From contig NZ_CP102509.1 in NCBI RefSeq assembly GCF_024611995.1, forward strand, positions 5,208,001 through 5,272,000: a stretch of DNA of 64,000 nt, in the 5' to 3' direction. Shown here one piece after another: positions 36,878 through 45,087 of the stretch (positions are counted from its first letter, which is position 1; each line of letters starts with the position of its first letter). The stretch is from Streptomyces sp. NBC_00162. GTDB taxonomy: Bacteria; Actinomycetota; Actinomycetes; Streptomycetales; Streptomycetaceae. The notes under the pieces are model-generated. The model made no database searches. It saw nothing but the letters and a program-made list of their open reading frames with translations, and was not told where the DNA came from. Made by a program: the position numbers and the translations under genes.

Positions 36878-39430
36878 CTACTCCGTCTTGATGGCGGTGA
36901 GCATGTTCAGCCGGGCGGCGCTGCGGGCCGGCCACATGGCGGCCAGGACACCGACCACGGCGGCCAGCAGGAGGAAGACGCCGATCCGGTCGTACGGGAG
37001 GACCAGCTCGTAGTTCGGCATGGACTTCGCCAGCGTGCTGCCGACGGCCCAGGCGAGGAAGATGCCGATAGCGACGCCCAGGACCGCGCCGAACAGCGAG
37101 ATCACCACGGCCTCCAGGCGGATCATGTTCTTGACCCGGCTCCGGTCGAGGCCGATCGCCCGCAGCATGCCGATCTCCTGGGTCCGCTCGAAGACGGACA
37201 TCGCCAGGGTGTTGACCACGCCGAGCACCGAGATGATCAGCGCCATGCCGAGCAGGCCGTACATGATGTTCAGCATCGTGTTGATCATGCCGCCCATCTC
37301 GTTGCGCATGTCCTGCTGGGTGGCGACGGTGATCGCCGGGTTCTTGCCGAGGGCGTCGACGACCTTCTGCTGGCCGGCCTTGGAGGCCCCGCCGTCGACG
37401 TTGACGTACACCTCGGGGATGTACTGGTCCTCGCTGTGCTCGCTGAGGATCTTGTTGTCGAGGACGTACGGGGAGAGCAGGCCCTCCATGTCCTTGTAGA
37501 CGGCGCCGACCTTCAGGGAGTCCTTCTGGCCGTCGTCGAACATGACCTGGAGGGTGGAGCCGACGGCGAGGTTCTGCTTCTTCGCCGCCTTCTCGGCGAC
37601 CGCGACCTCGCCCTTGCCGAGGCTGTCCAGCGAACCGCTGGTGACCTCGATGTTCAGCATCTGGCCGATGGTGGAGGGGGTGACGCCGGAAGCCGAGCGG
37701 AAGTCCTCGCCGACCTTGAAGTAGCCCGCCGCCTGCGGGGAGACCGCCTTGATCCCGGGTGTCTTGGCCAGGGTCTCGGCGACCGACTTGTCCAGGCTGC
37801 CCATGTCGTCCGACATGGAGACCTTGTAGTCGGCCCGGAGCTTCTCGGTGCTCATGCGGTCGACGACCTTGCCGACGGTGATGCCGAGCACCGACAGGGT
37901 GGTGACCAGGGTCAGGCCGATCGCCAGGGAGGCGGCGGTGACGGCGGTGCGGCGCGGGTTGCGCACGGCGTTCTGCGCGGCCAGCTTGCCGGGGACCCCG
38001 AACACCTTCTGCAGCAGGGGGCGGACGGCCCCGATGACCGGCTGGGAGAGCAGCGGCAGCAGCACGATCATGCCGATGAGCATGAAGAACGCGCCCGCGC
38101 CGATGAGCATGCGGCCTTCGTCCCCGCCCTGGGAGACGCCGAGCAGGACCAGGCCGACGGCGAGGAGCCCGAGGACGGAGCCGATGACGTTGCGCAGGAC
38201 CAGGGACTTCGAGCTGGCCGGCAGGTGGGCGCTGCCCATGGCGGCGACCGGGGCGATCCGGCCGGTGCGCCAGGCGGGCAGGACCGCGGCGACCGTGGTG
38301 ACCAGGACGCCGACGACCAGGGCCGCGACGATGGTGCCCGGCGCGATCACGAGGCCGCCGCCAGGCAGCTTGGCGCCGAAGGAGCCGATCAGGGAGCGGA
38401 TGCCGATCGCCAGGCCGATGCCGCCGAGCAGGCCGACGACGGCGGACAGGATGCCGACGACCAGGGCCTCGGCGAGGACCGAGCGCATGACCTGGCCGCG
38501 GTTGGCGCCGACGGCGCGGAGCAGGGCCAGCTCCTTGGTGCGCTGGGTGACCAGCATGGTGAAGGTGTTGTAGATGAGGAAGATGCCGACGAAGAGCGAG
38601 ATGCCGGCGAAGACGAGCAGCATGGTGCTCATCTGGCTGAGGCCCTTCTCGATGTCCTTCGCCTGCTCGGCGGCGAGCGCCGCGCCGGTCTGCGCCTTGG
38701 TGTTCTTGCTGTCGAGCAGCGGCTTGATCTCGGCGAGCAGCTGGTCGGCGGAGGCACCGGACTTGGCGGCCACCGACAGCTCGCTGAAGTAGCCGGGCTT
38801 GAGGTAGAGCTCCTGGGCGACCTTGGTGTCGAAGAGCACCAGGCTGCCGCCGGCCTGGACCGCGCCGTCCTCCGTGGTGAAGACGCCGGCGAGGGCGTAC
38901 TCCTTGACCGGGCCGTTGGTGGCGACGCGGACCTTGTCGCCGACCTGGTACTTGCCCTTGTCCGCGGTCGCCTTGTCGAGCGCGACCTCGTCGGCCTTGA
39001 CCGGGCCGGCGCCCTGGGCGAAGGCGTAGCGCGGGTCCTTGCCGTCCTTGACGGGCGTGTAGTTGGAGCCCTTGTTGGACCAGCCGGCGCCGATCAGCTT
39101 GCCGTTCTCGTCGCCCACGCCGGCGAAGCCGGAGACGCGGCCGGAGACGGAGTCGACGCCGTTCAGGGCCTTGACCTTGTCGAGGGTCGCCTGGCTGAGG
39201 CCCGGCTCACCCTCCTTCTCGCCGTTGTCGCCGCGGGTCTGGCCGTAGGCGGTGACGGAGACGGCCACGCCGTCGTAGCTCTTGGCGGACTGGCTGGAGA
39301 GGGACTTCTTGAGGGTGTCGGTGAAGACGAGGGTGCCGGACACGAAGGCGACGCCGAGGGTGACGGCGAGCACCGTCATCAGCAGCCTGGCCTTGTGCGC
39401 GAGCACGTTGCGCAGGGCGGTACGGAACAT
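36878..39430 (-). CDS. MacB/FtsX-type ABC transporter permease
   Basis: An 850-residue permease with the duplicated FtsX architecture. A first membrane helix (LLMTVLAVTLGVAFVSGTLVF) is followed by a large extracytoplasmic MacB-like domain, then three helices with FNTFTMLVTQRTKELALLRA-like sequence (about 285-400). A second membrane anchor, periplasmic domain and helices follow (about 720-845, VFERTQEIGMLRAIGLDRS). Such proteins transmit ATPase strokes to extracytoplasmic substrates, often lipids, peptides or antibiotics. It pairs with the ATPase 76 bases upstream on the same strand. Confidence 0.93.
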   Translation of the reverse strand: MFRTALRNVLAHKARLLMTVLAVTLGVAFVSGTLVFTDTLKKSLSSQSAKSYDGVAVSVTAYGQTRGDNGEKEGEPGLSQATLDKVKALNGVDSVSGRVSGFAGVGDENGKLIGAGWSNKGSNYTPVKDGKDPRYAFAQGAGPVKADEVALDKATADKGKYQVGDKVRVATNGPVKEYALAGVFTTEDGAVQAGGSLVLFDTKVAQELYLKPGYFSELSVAAKSGASADQLLAEIKPLLDSKNTKAQTGAALAAEQAKDIEKGLSQMSTMLLVFAGISLFVGIFLIYNTFTMLVTQRTKELALLRAVGANRGQVMRSVLAEALVVGILSAVVGLLGGIGLAIGIRSLIGSFGAKLPGGGLVIAPGTIVAALVVGVLVTTVAAVLPAWRTGRIAPVAAMGSAHLPASSKSLVLRNVIGSVLGLLAVGLVLLGVSQGGDEGRMLIGAGAFFMLIGMIVLLPLLSQPVIGAVRPLLQKVFGVPGKLAAQNAVRNPRRTAVTAASLAIGLTLVTTLSVLGITVGKVVDRMSTEKLRADYKVSMSDDMGSLDKSVAETLAKTPGIKAVSPQAAGYFKVGEDFRSASGVTPSTIGQMLNIEVTSGSLDSLGKGEVAVAEKAAKKQNLAVGSTLQVMFDDGQKDSLKVGAVYKDMEGLLSPYVLDNKILSEHSEDQYIPEVYVNVDGGASKAGQQKVVDALGKNPAITVATQQDMRNEMGGMINTMLNIMYGLLGMALIISVLGVVNTLAMSVFERTQEIGMLRAIGLDRSRVKNMIRLEAVVISLFGAVLGVAIGIFLAWAVGSTLAKSMPNYELVLPYDRIGVFLLLAAVVGVLAAMWPARSAARLNMLTAIKTE

Positions 39431-39506
39431 GGGGTCTCAGTCCTGGGGCTGGAAGTCTGGAGGAGGGCTGGGGGGTGACCGGACACCCCCTGAGGGTGAC
39501 CCCGGG

Positions 39507-40280
39507 TCAGCTGGTGCGGCCCTTGGCGTCGAACGCCTTCATGCGGTCCAGCACGCTGTCGGCGGTGGGGCTGATCATCTCGTCGACGATCGAGCCGTCG
39601 GCGAGGAAGATGACGCGGTCCGCGTAGGAGGCGGCGACCGGGTCGTGCGTGACCATCACGACGGTCTGGCCGAGCTCGCGGACGGAGTTGCGCAGGAAGC
39701 CGAGGACCTCGGCGCCGGAGCGGGAGTCGAGGTTTCCGGTGGGCTCGTCGCCGAAGATGATCTCGGGGCGGGAGGCCAGGGCGCGGGCGACGGCCACGCG
39801 CTGCTGCTGGCCGCCGGAGAGCTGGGTGGGGCGGTGGGAGAGGCGGTCGGAGAGGCCGACCATGCTGATCACCGCGTCCAGCCACTGCTTGTCGGGCTTG
39901 CGGCCGGCGATGTCCATGGGGAGCGTGATGTTCTCCAGGGCCGTCAGGGTCGGCAGCAGGTTGAAGGCCTGGAAGATGAAGCCGATCTTGTCCCGGCGCA
40001 GCTGGGTGAGCTGCTTGTCCTTGAGGGAGCCCAGCTCGGTCTCGCCGATGCGCACCGATCCGGCGGAGAAGGTGTCCAGGCCGGCGACGCAGTGCATCAG
40101 CGTGGACTTGCCGGAGCCCGAGGGGCCCATGATCGCGGTGAACTGGCCCTGCGCGAAGTCCACGGAGACGTTGTTGAGGGCGACCACCTGGGTCTCGCCC
40201 TGGCCGTACACCTTGGAGAGGCCGGTGGCGCGGGCGGCCACGGCCTGGGTGGTGTGCGGGGCGTAGTTCGTGGTGGTCAC
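39507..40280 (-). CDS. MacB/LolD-type ABC transporter ATPase
   Basis: A 257-residue ATPase: Walker A GPSGSGKST, signature LSGGQQQRVAVARAL, Walker B IIFGDEPTGNLDS and H-loop VTHDP. The closest class is MacB/LolD/FtsE-like, matching the FtsX-type permease next to it. The C-terminal extension (DSVLDRMKAFDAKG) is typical of the Streptomyces pair. ATG at 40280 (MTTTNYAPHTT) begins the operon; substrate unknown. Confidence 0.95.
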   Translation of the reverse strand: MTTTNYAPHTTQAVAARATGLSKVYGQGETQVVALNNVSVDFAQGQFTAIMGPSGSGKSTLMHCVAGLDTFSAGSVRIGETELGSLKDKQLTQLRRDKIGFIFQAFNLLPTLTALENITLPMDIAGRKPDKQWLDAVISMVGLSDRLSHRPTQLSGGQQQRVAVARALASRPEIIFGDEPTGNLDSRSGAEVLGFLRNSVRELGQTVVMVTHDPVAASYADRVIFLADGSIVDEMISPTADSVLDRMKAFDAKGRTS

Positions 40281-40662
40281 GGAAGCGACTCCTGTCGGGG
40301 CGGGGGCTGCGGACCGGCGTCGGTCTGCTCATCTGCGGGACGCTTCCATCGTCGCCGTGCCCACCCCCGCTCCGGATCAGCCGCGGTGCCCGTTCCCAGG
40401 GCCACTCGAGTCTGACCGCGGGCGCGTCCGCCTCCTCCTCTGGTATGACAGGGCCCTGACGACCGGGCGGAGCCGCGGGGGTGGCGGGGAGGGTGGCGCG
40501 CGGGGGTGGCGCGGGCCCGGCGCCGAACCTGGACAGGCCATCGAAATCCCGTCATTCCCAGGTCGGGCGTGATCGTCGCCGAGAAGCAGCCGACCGTGCG
40601 TTCTCGCGTCTGACGACCCCTCAAGCGCCAATAAAATCAGACAACATCGGATAGACGGCCCG
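40281..40662. other. Intergenic region between ABC operon and bldA
   Basis: No supported gene. It should contain the promoter of the leftward ABC operon. Long open frames here on both strands are typical GC-rich artefacts without ribosome sites. Confidence 0.5.
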
Positions 40663-40690
40663 TTGGCGACAAGACCGTTCCGGATAGGCT
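40663..40690 (+). promoter_or_regulatory. Candidate promoter of the tRNA-Leu(UAA)
   Basis: TTGGCG (40663-40668), a 16-bp spacer, then TAGGCT (40685-40690). The expected start is about 35-40 nt before the mature tRNA 5' end. Confidence 0.45.
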
Positions 40691-40734
40691 CGGCACAGCG
40701 TTCAAGGCTTTTTCCACGGGGGCCGCCACGCCCT

Positions 40735-40816
40735 GCCCGGATGGTGGAATGCAGACACGGCGAGCTTAAACCTCGCTGGCCTTCGGGCCGTGCCGGTTCA
40801 AGTCCGGCTCCGGGCA
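40735..40816 (+). tRNA. bldA: tRNA-Leu, anticodon UAA (bldA)
   Basis: A complete cloverleaf can be drawn: acceptor GCCCGGA with TCCGGGC plus discriminator A; anticodon stem GCGAG/CTCGC with loop CTTAAAC (anticodon TAA in DNA); a long class II variable arm (GGCC TTCG GGCC); T-stem GCCGG/CCGGC with loop TTCAAGT. CCA is not encoded. In Streptomyces this is the only tRNA reading the rare UUA codon, and it controls development and secondary metabolism. On reading the genes in this window I saw no in-frame TTA codon. Confidence 0.96.
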
Positions 40817-40960
40817 CTCCGTAGGCGCGAGGGTCGGACGGTTTATCCCCTGCGCTTCGCCCTGCCTTCTCCTAAGATCCTCCTTCAGCAGTAGGGTGCT
40901 TTCTTTGCGAGCGCATTACTCTTGTTGCAAGGCCGCGCTCGGTGGCCACGGAGGAGTGAG

Positions 40961-41818
40961 ATGAGGAGCAGTAACCCGGTCTTCTCGCGACGGGGGTTCA
41001 GCCGCGACAACGGTGGCTACGCGGGGTTCGACGCGCGCCAGCACCAGCAGGCCGGGACCGCGACCAACCCGTACGCGACCAACCCGTATGCGACCGACCC
41101 GGCCACGGGCATGCCGCAGGCACCGGTGCGCGCCAACGCGATGACCATGGACGACGTCGTGAGCCGCACGGGCATGACGCTCGGTGTGCTCATCCTGACG
41201 GCGACCCTGTCCTGGATCCTGCTGCCGGTCGACCCGGCCAACCTGGGCAAGTCGTACGGCATCGCCATCGGCGCGGCCCTCGTGGCGTTCGTCCTGGCCA
41301 TGGTCCAGTCCTTCAAGCGCAAGCCGGTCCCGGCCCTGATCCTGGGATACGCGGCGCTGGAGGGTGTCTTCCTCGGCGTCATCAGCGCGGCGACCAGCAC
41401 CTACCTCAGCGCGGGTGTCGTCATCCAGGCCGTGATGGGCACGATGTGCGTCTTCGCCGCCGTGCTCCTCGCCTACAAGATGGGCTGGATCCGGGTCAAC
41501 CGGCGCTTCACCGGCTTCGTGATGGCCGCCGCCATGGGCTTCATCCTGCTCATGGTCGCGAACTCGCTGTTCGCGCTCTTCGGCGGCGGTGACGGCCTCG
41601 GCTTCCGCAGCGGCGGCCTCGGCCTGCTGTTCGGCGCCATCGGCGTCATCCTCGGCGCGTGCTTCCTCGCCCTCGACTTCAAGCAGGTCGAGGACGCCCT
41701 GACGTACGGAGCCCCGCGCGAGGAGGCATGGCTGGCCGCCTTCGGCCTGACGCTGACCCTGGTGTGGATCTACCTGGAGATGCTCCGCATCTTCCAGATC
41801 CTCTCGGGCAACGACTAG
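40961..41818 (+). CDS. Bax inhibitor-1/YccA family membrane protein
   Basis: A 285-residue protein with seven hydrophobic helices from about residue 68 on and an unusual cytoplasmic N-terminus containing tandem NPYAT units. Family motifs include YAALEGVFLGVIS and the C-terminal acidic helix pair LDFKQVED and WLAAFGLTLTLVWIYLEML. BI-1 proteins are putative pH-sensitive calcium leak channels. GGAGGAG at 40950-40956 fixes the ATG at 40961. It follows bldA by 144 bases and is terminated by a perfect 17-bp stem-loop. Confidence 0.92.
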   Translation: MRSSNPVFSRRGFSRDNGGYAGFDARQHQQAGTATNPYATNPYATDPATGMPQAPVRANAMTMDDVVSRTGMTLGVLILTATLSWILLPVDPANLGKSYGIAIGAALVAFVLAMVQSFKRKPVPALILGYAALEGVFLGVISAATSTYLSAGVVIQAVMGTMCVFAAVLLAYKMGWIRVNRRFTGFVMAAAMGFILLMVANSLFALFGGGDGLGFRSGGLGLLFGAIGVILGACFLALDFKQVEDALTYGAPREEAWLAAFGLTLTLVWIYLEMLRIFQILSGND

Positions 41819-41854
41819 CAGGACCCGCACGCCGTACGGCCTGCGCACAGCATG

Positions 41855-41893
41855 GGGAAGGCCCCGCGAGCAATCCGCTCGCGGGGCCTTCCC
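41855..41893. terminator. 17-bp perfect bidirectional stem-loop
   Basis: GGGAAGGCCCCGCGAGC (41855-41871) pairs exactly with 41877-41893; 5-nt loop. It lies between convergent genes. Confidence 0.75.
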
Positions 41894-41926
41894 GCATCTA
41901 GGAGGTACGGGAGTCGGGGGGAGGGC

Positions 41927-42157
41927 TCAGCCGAACCGGCGGGCGGCTCTGCGCAGGTCGTACTCGTGGATGATCGCCTTGGCCTGGCCGTAGGACAGTT
42001 CGTGCGCGCCGCGCAGCCAGCTGACCTTCTCCTCGAACCGGACGAGGGAGGGGCCTTCGTCGACGGTACGGAGCCAGTCGGAGAGCTCACGACCGGTGCA
42101 CTGGGGGATTCTGTCGATCATGTTGCGGTGTGTCTGCTCGGAGAACTCTACGGACAT
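41927..42157 (-). CDS. Small DUF4287-like protein
   Basis: A 76-residue soluble, mostly helical protein: SEQTHRNMIDRIPQCTGREL, WLRTVDEGPS, VSWLRGAHELSYGQAKAII. The order of these blocks matches DUF4287, seen alone or fused to DUF5655 in other bacteria; function unknown. GGAGG lies 5 nt before the ATG on its strand. It is divergent from the next small gene. Confidence 0.75.
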   Translation of the reverse strand: MSVEFSEQTHRNMIDRIPQCTGRELSDWLRTVDEGPSLVRFEEKVSWLRGAHELSYGQAKAIIHEYDLRRAARRFG

Positions 42158-42258
42158 GGGCGCCTCCGGAGGTATCGCCGTGCTGTTCTCTTCACGCCAC
42201 CGTGCCGGAGAGTTCGCCCGTTGGCAATGGTGCCGGGACGGCGCGTAAGGTCGGCCGG

Positions 42259-42594
42259 GTGCTTGATACTTCGCCCCTGACCGCCGTCGTGGAACGTTTC
42301 GCCGACCGGCTGCGGGCCGCGCCGCAGAGCCGCCTCCAGCAAGGAGCCGCCGCCGCGGCGCTGGAGCTGGCCCGGGATCTCGCCGCGCGGGCGCGGAACC
42401 TGGAGGACCTCCCGCCGCACGAGATGCCGGACGCGGGGATCTTCGTCGTCGGGGACCAGGTGGCGGTGGCCGGGCAGGACCTCGCCCAGGCGCTGCGCGC
42501 CGCAGGCGAGGGGGGCAGCGCGAAGGCCCCGTCCGAGATGCTGGACGAGGCCGTGCGACGGGTGGAGCAGGCGGAAGTCAGAGCGATGCGATGA
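42259..42594 (+). CDS. Small hypothetical helical protein
   Basis: A 111-residue protein, Ala/Leu/Arg-rich and predicted helical, with one possible strand segment (GIFVVGDQVAVAGQDLAQAL). No signal peptide and no family recognised. GTG at 42259 (VLDTSPLTAVVERFADRL) is chosen over a longer in-frame start that runs back into the promoter area of the neighbour. Its 3' end overlaps the convergent gene by 17 bases. Confidence 0.65.
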   Translation: MLDTSPLTAVVERFADRLRAAPQSRLQQGAAAAALELARDLAARARNLEDLPPHEMPDAGIFVVGDQVAVAGQDLAQALRAAGEGGSAKAPSEMLDEAVRRVEQAEVRAMR

Positions 42595-43417
42595 CGCGGT
42601 CCGCGAGGATGTAGACGTTGCTGTCCGGGTCCTCGGCGTCACCGCAGGAGAAGGTGAGCGCGTAGGCGCCGGAGATGCCCGAGCCGCCCAGCAGCACCGG
42701 CGCGGTGCCCGAACGCAGGGCCTCGGCGAGCCGCTCCGCGGTCTCCCGGTGTCCCGGGGTCATGCAGAGCGTGGTGCCGTCCGTGAAGACGTACACGTCC
42801 AGGGTGCCCAGGGGGCCCGGCCGGACGTCCGCGAGGGCCGTACGGGCCTCCGCGAGCTCCTCGAGGCGGCTGACGGTGCGCTCGTGGTCCGCGCCGGGGT
42901 GCGACTGGACCGGCACGAAGTCGGGGTGCGAGGGGTGGCGCCGGCGGGCTGCGGCCAGCTCGGCCGAGTCCTCGGGGTACTCCTCGAGGGATTCCTCGCC
43001 CAGCGCCGGCTCCAGACCCACCAGGTCGGCCTGGCGGGGCAGGAAGACGGGGCTGTCCTCGCCGAGGCCGGGCAGGCCGCCCAGCAGCGCTCCGGGGGTC
43101 TCCCCGGCGAAGCGGGGGGACGCGTCGGCGGCGTCACGGGCCTCCTGAGCGGCCCAGAAGGCACGCGCCTCGGCCAGCTCGCGCTCGCGCTCCTCGGCGA
43201 GGGCTTCGGCCACGGCGGCTCGTATCTCGGCGGCGGGGGACTCCACGGCGCTGCGGGCGTGCGGCACGGTCGCACCGCGCGACTGGACCGGCAGGGCCAG
43301 CTCACCGCGCAGGGCCGTGACCTGCTTACGCAGACCGTGGACGGCGTGCAGCGCAGCAGCGCCCACGGCCGTGGCAGCGGCCGTGGTCAGCAGCAGGGCA
43401 AGAGACATGGCGCTCAC
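42578..43417 (-). CDS. Hypothetical membrane-anchored protein
   Basis: A 279-residue protein with an N-terminal hydrophobic helix (LALLLTTAAATAVGAAAL), then a charged helical region (AEALAEERERELAEARAFWA) and an acidic low-complexity middle. A compact C-terminal domain (GTLDVYVFTDGTTLCMTPGH, ISGAYALTFSCGD, NVYILADRVIASL) completes it. GTG 43417 has AGGAG 7 nt upstream. I do not recognise the domain; conserved Cys residues lie in the C-terminal part. Probably membrane-tethered with the domain on one side of the membrane; orientation uncertain. Confidence 0.7.
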   Translation of the reverse strand: MSAMSLALLLTTAAATAVGAAALHAVHGLRKQVTALRGELALPVQSRGATVPHARSAVESPAAEIRAAVAEALAEERERELAEARAFWAAQEARDAADASPRFAGETPGALLGGLPGLGEDSPVFLPRQADLVGLEPALGEESLEEYPEDSAELAAARRRHPSHPDFVPVQSHPGADHERTVSRLEELAEARTALADVRPGPLGTLDVYVFTDGTTLCMTPGHRETAERLAEALRSGTAPVLLGGSGISGAYALTFSCGDAEDPDSNVYILADRVIASL

Positions 43418-43507
43418 TGACTAACTCCTGATTGATTCGATCCCCCGACTTCCTACATCAGCTTGACCCGACCTGGGAATGGCATGCAGTGCATTACGTC
43501 ATGAATT

Positions 43508-43538
43508 GGACAGGCCTTTCGTCCCAAAAGGCCTGTCC
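43508..43538. repeat. 12-bp perfect stem-loop
   Basis: GGACAGGCCTTT (43508-43519) pairs with AAAGGCCTGTCC (43527-43538); first of three hairpins in this gap. Confidence 0.6.
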
Positions 43539-43567
43539 GCATATCGTCTGACCTGCACAAATGCCGA

Positions 43568-43598
43568 TCCCCCAGGAGATAGGTCACATCCTGGGGGA
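43568..43598. repeat. 10-bp perfect stem-loop
   Basis: TCCCCCAGGA (43568) pairs with TCCTGGGGGA (43589); second of three hairpins. GGTCACA occurs as a direct repeat around it. Confidence 0.5.
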
Positions 43599-43645
43599 GA
43601 TTCGGTCACAGGTCGGCCGCGACGGGGTTAGATTCGGCGTCAGTA

Positions 43646-43679
43646 CGCCACAAGGGATCAAGGCGGATCCCTTGCGGCG
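43646..43679. terminator. Stem-loop just after the thiolase stop
   Basis: CGCC-a-CAAGGGATC (43646-43659) is inverted at 43666-43679 with one mismatch position and a 6-nt loop. It lies 14 bases beyond the thiolase stop on the minus strand. Confidence 0.6.
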
Positions 43680-43692
43680 TCTGGGGGCCGAA

Positions 43693-44913
43693 CTAGCTCA
43701 GGCGCTCGATGACCATGGCCATGCCCTGGCCGCCGCCCACGCACATGGTTTCGAGGCCGAACTGCTTGTCGTGGAACTGCAGGCTGTTGATCAGAGTGCC
43801 GGTGATGCGGGCGCCGGTCATCCCGAACGGGTGACCGACGGCGATGGCCCCGCCGTTGACGTTCAGCTTGTCCAGCGGGATCTCCAGGTCCCGGTAGGAC
43901 GGGATGACCTGCGCCGCGAAGGCCTCGTTGATCTCGAACAGGTCGATGTCGCCGACCGTCAGGCCGGCCCGCTTCAGGGCCTGCTTCGACGCCTCGACCG
44001 GGCCCAGGCCCATGATCTCGGGGGAGAGGCCGGTGACGCCGGTGGAGACGATCCGGGCCAGCGGGGTCAGGCCCAGCTCGCGCGCCTTGGTGTCGCTCAT
44101 GATGACCAGCGCCGCGGCGCCGTCGTTGAGCGGGCAGCAGTTGGCGGCCGTGACCAGGCCGTCGGGGCGGAAGACGGGCTTGAGGCCCGAGACGCCCTCC
44201 AGGGTCACGCCGGCGCGCGGGCCGTCGTCGGTGGAGACGACCGTGCCGTCCGGGGTGGTGACCGGGGTGATCTCCCGCTCCCAGAAGCCGTTCTTGATCG
44301 CGGCCTCGGCCAGGTTCTGCGAGCGGACGCCGAACTCGTCCATGTCCTGGCGGGTCACGCCCTTGAGGCGGGCCAGGTTCTCGGCGGTCTGCCCCATCGC
44401 GATGTACGCGTCCGGGATCAGGCCGTCCTCGCGCGGGTCGTGCCAGGCCGCGCCCTCGCTCTGCGCGACGGAGGCGGTACGGGCCTCCGCGTCGCCGAAG
44501 AGCGGGTTGTGGGTGTCCGGCAGGCCGTCGGAGGAGCCCTTCACGGACCGGGAGACCATCTCGACGCCCGCGGAGATGAAGACGTCGCCCTCGCCCGCCT
44601 TGATGGCGTGCAGGGCCATCCGCGAGGTCTGGAGCGAGGAGGAGCAGTAGCGGGTGATGGTGGCGCCCGGCAGGTAGTCCATGCCCATCTGCACCGCGAC
44701 GATGCGGGCGAGGTTGTGGCCCTGCTCGCCGCCGGGGAGACCACAGCCGAGCATCAGGTCGTCTATCTGGCGCGGGTCCAGCTCGGGGACCTTGGCGAGC
44801 GCGGCCTGGATGATCGTGGCGGTCAGGTCGTCCGGTCGGACGTCCTTGAGGGACCCCTTGAAGGCGCGCCCGATGGGCGAGCGGGCGGTGGAAACGATGA
44901 CGGCTTCGGGCAT
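43693..44913 (-). CDS. Acetyl-CoA acetyltransferase (thiolase)
   Basis: A 406-residue thiolase for reversible Claisen condensation or cleavage of acyl-CoA. The nucleophilic Cys90 is in RYCSSSLQTS, and NEAFAAQ, NVNGGAIAVGHPFGMTGAR (His) and CVGGGQGMAMV (second Cys) complete the active site. ATG 44913 (MPEAVIVSTARSPIGR) has GGAG 5 nt upstream; an in-frame extension of 14 codons is rejected. A degradative or biosynthetic role cannot be told from sequence. Confidence 0.94.
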   Translation of the reverse strand: MPEAVIVSTARSPIGRAFKGSLKDVRPDDLTATIIQAALAKVPELDPRQIDDLMLGCGLPGGEQGHNLARIVAVQMGMDYLPGATITRYCSSSLQTSRMALHAIKAGEGDVFISAGVEMVSRSVKGSSDGLPDTHNPLFGDAEARTASVAQSEGAAWHDPREDGLIPDAYIAMGQTAENLARLKGVTRQDMDEFGVRSQNLAEAAIKNGFWEREITPVTTPDGTVVSTDDGPRAGVTLEGVSGLKPVFRPDGLVTAANCCPLNDGAAALVIMSDTKARELGLTPLARIVSTGVTGLSPEIMGLGPVEASKQALKRAGLTVGDIDLFEINEAFAAQVIPSYRDLEIPLDKLNVNGGAIAVGHPFGMTGARITGTLINSLQFHDKQFGLETMCVGGGQGMAMVIERLS

Positions 44914-45087
44914 CGGGGCTCCAAGGGTGTGTTGCGGCTCTAACCGGGACCGCAAGCGAAGTTACCGCCCCGTACGGTCGAGGTCACCGGCCTTGCGGTG
45001 TGATGCCGGTCGCTCCGGGGCGGCGGCGGGGTCGCGGCGGCCGGACCGGCCGGCCGCCACACCCCTTCCAGTGTGCGGCCGCGCCCG

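Noticed and set aside
40277..40624. Open frames on both strands between the ABC operon and bldA
   Set aside because: No ribosome sites or family motifs; composition is that of random GC-rich sequence, and the region must hold promoters for the ABC operon and bldA.
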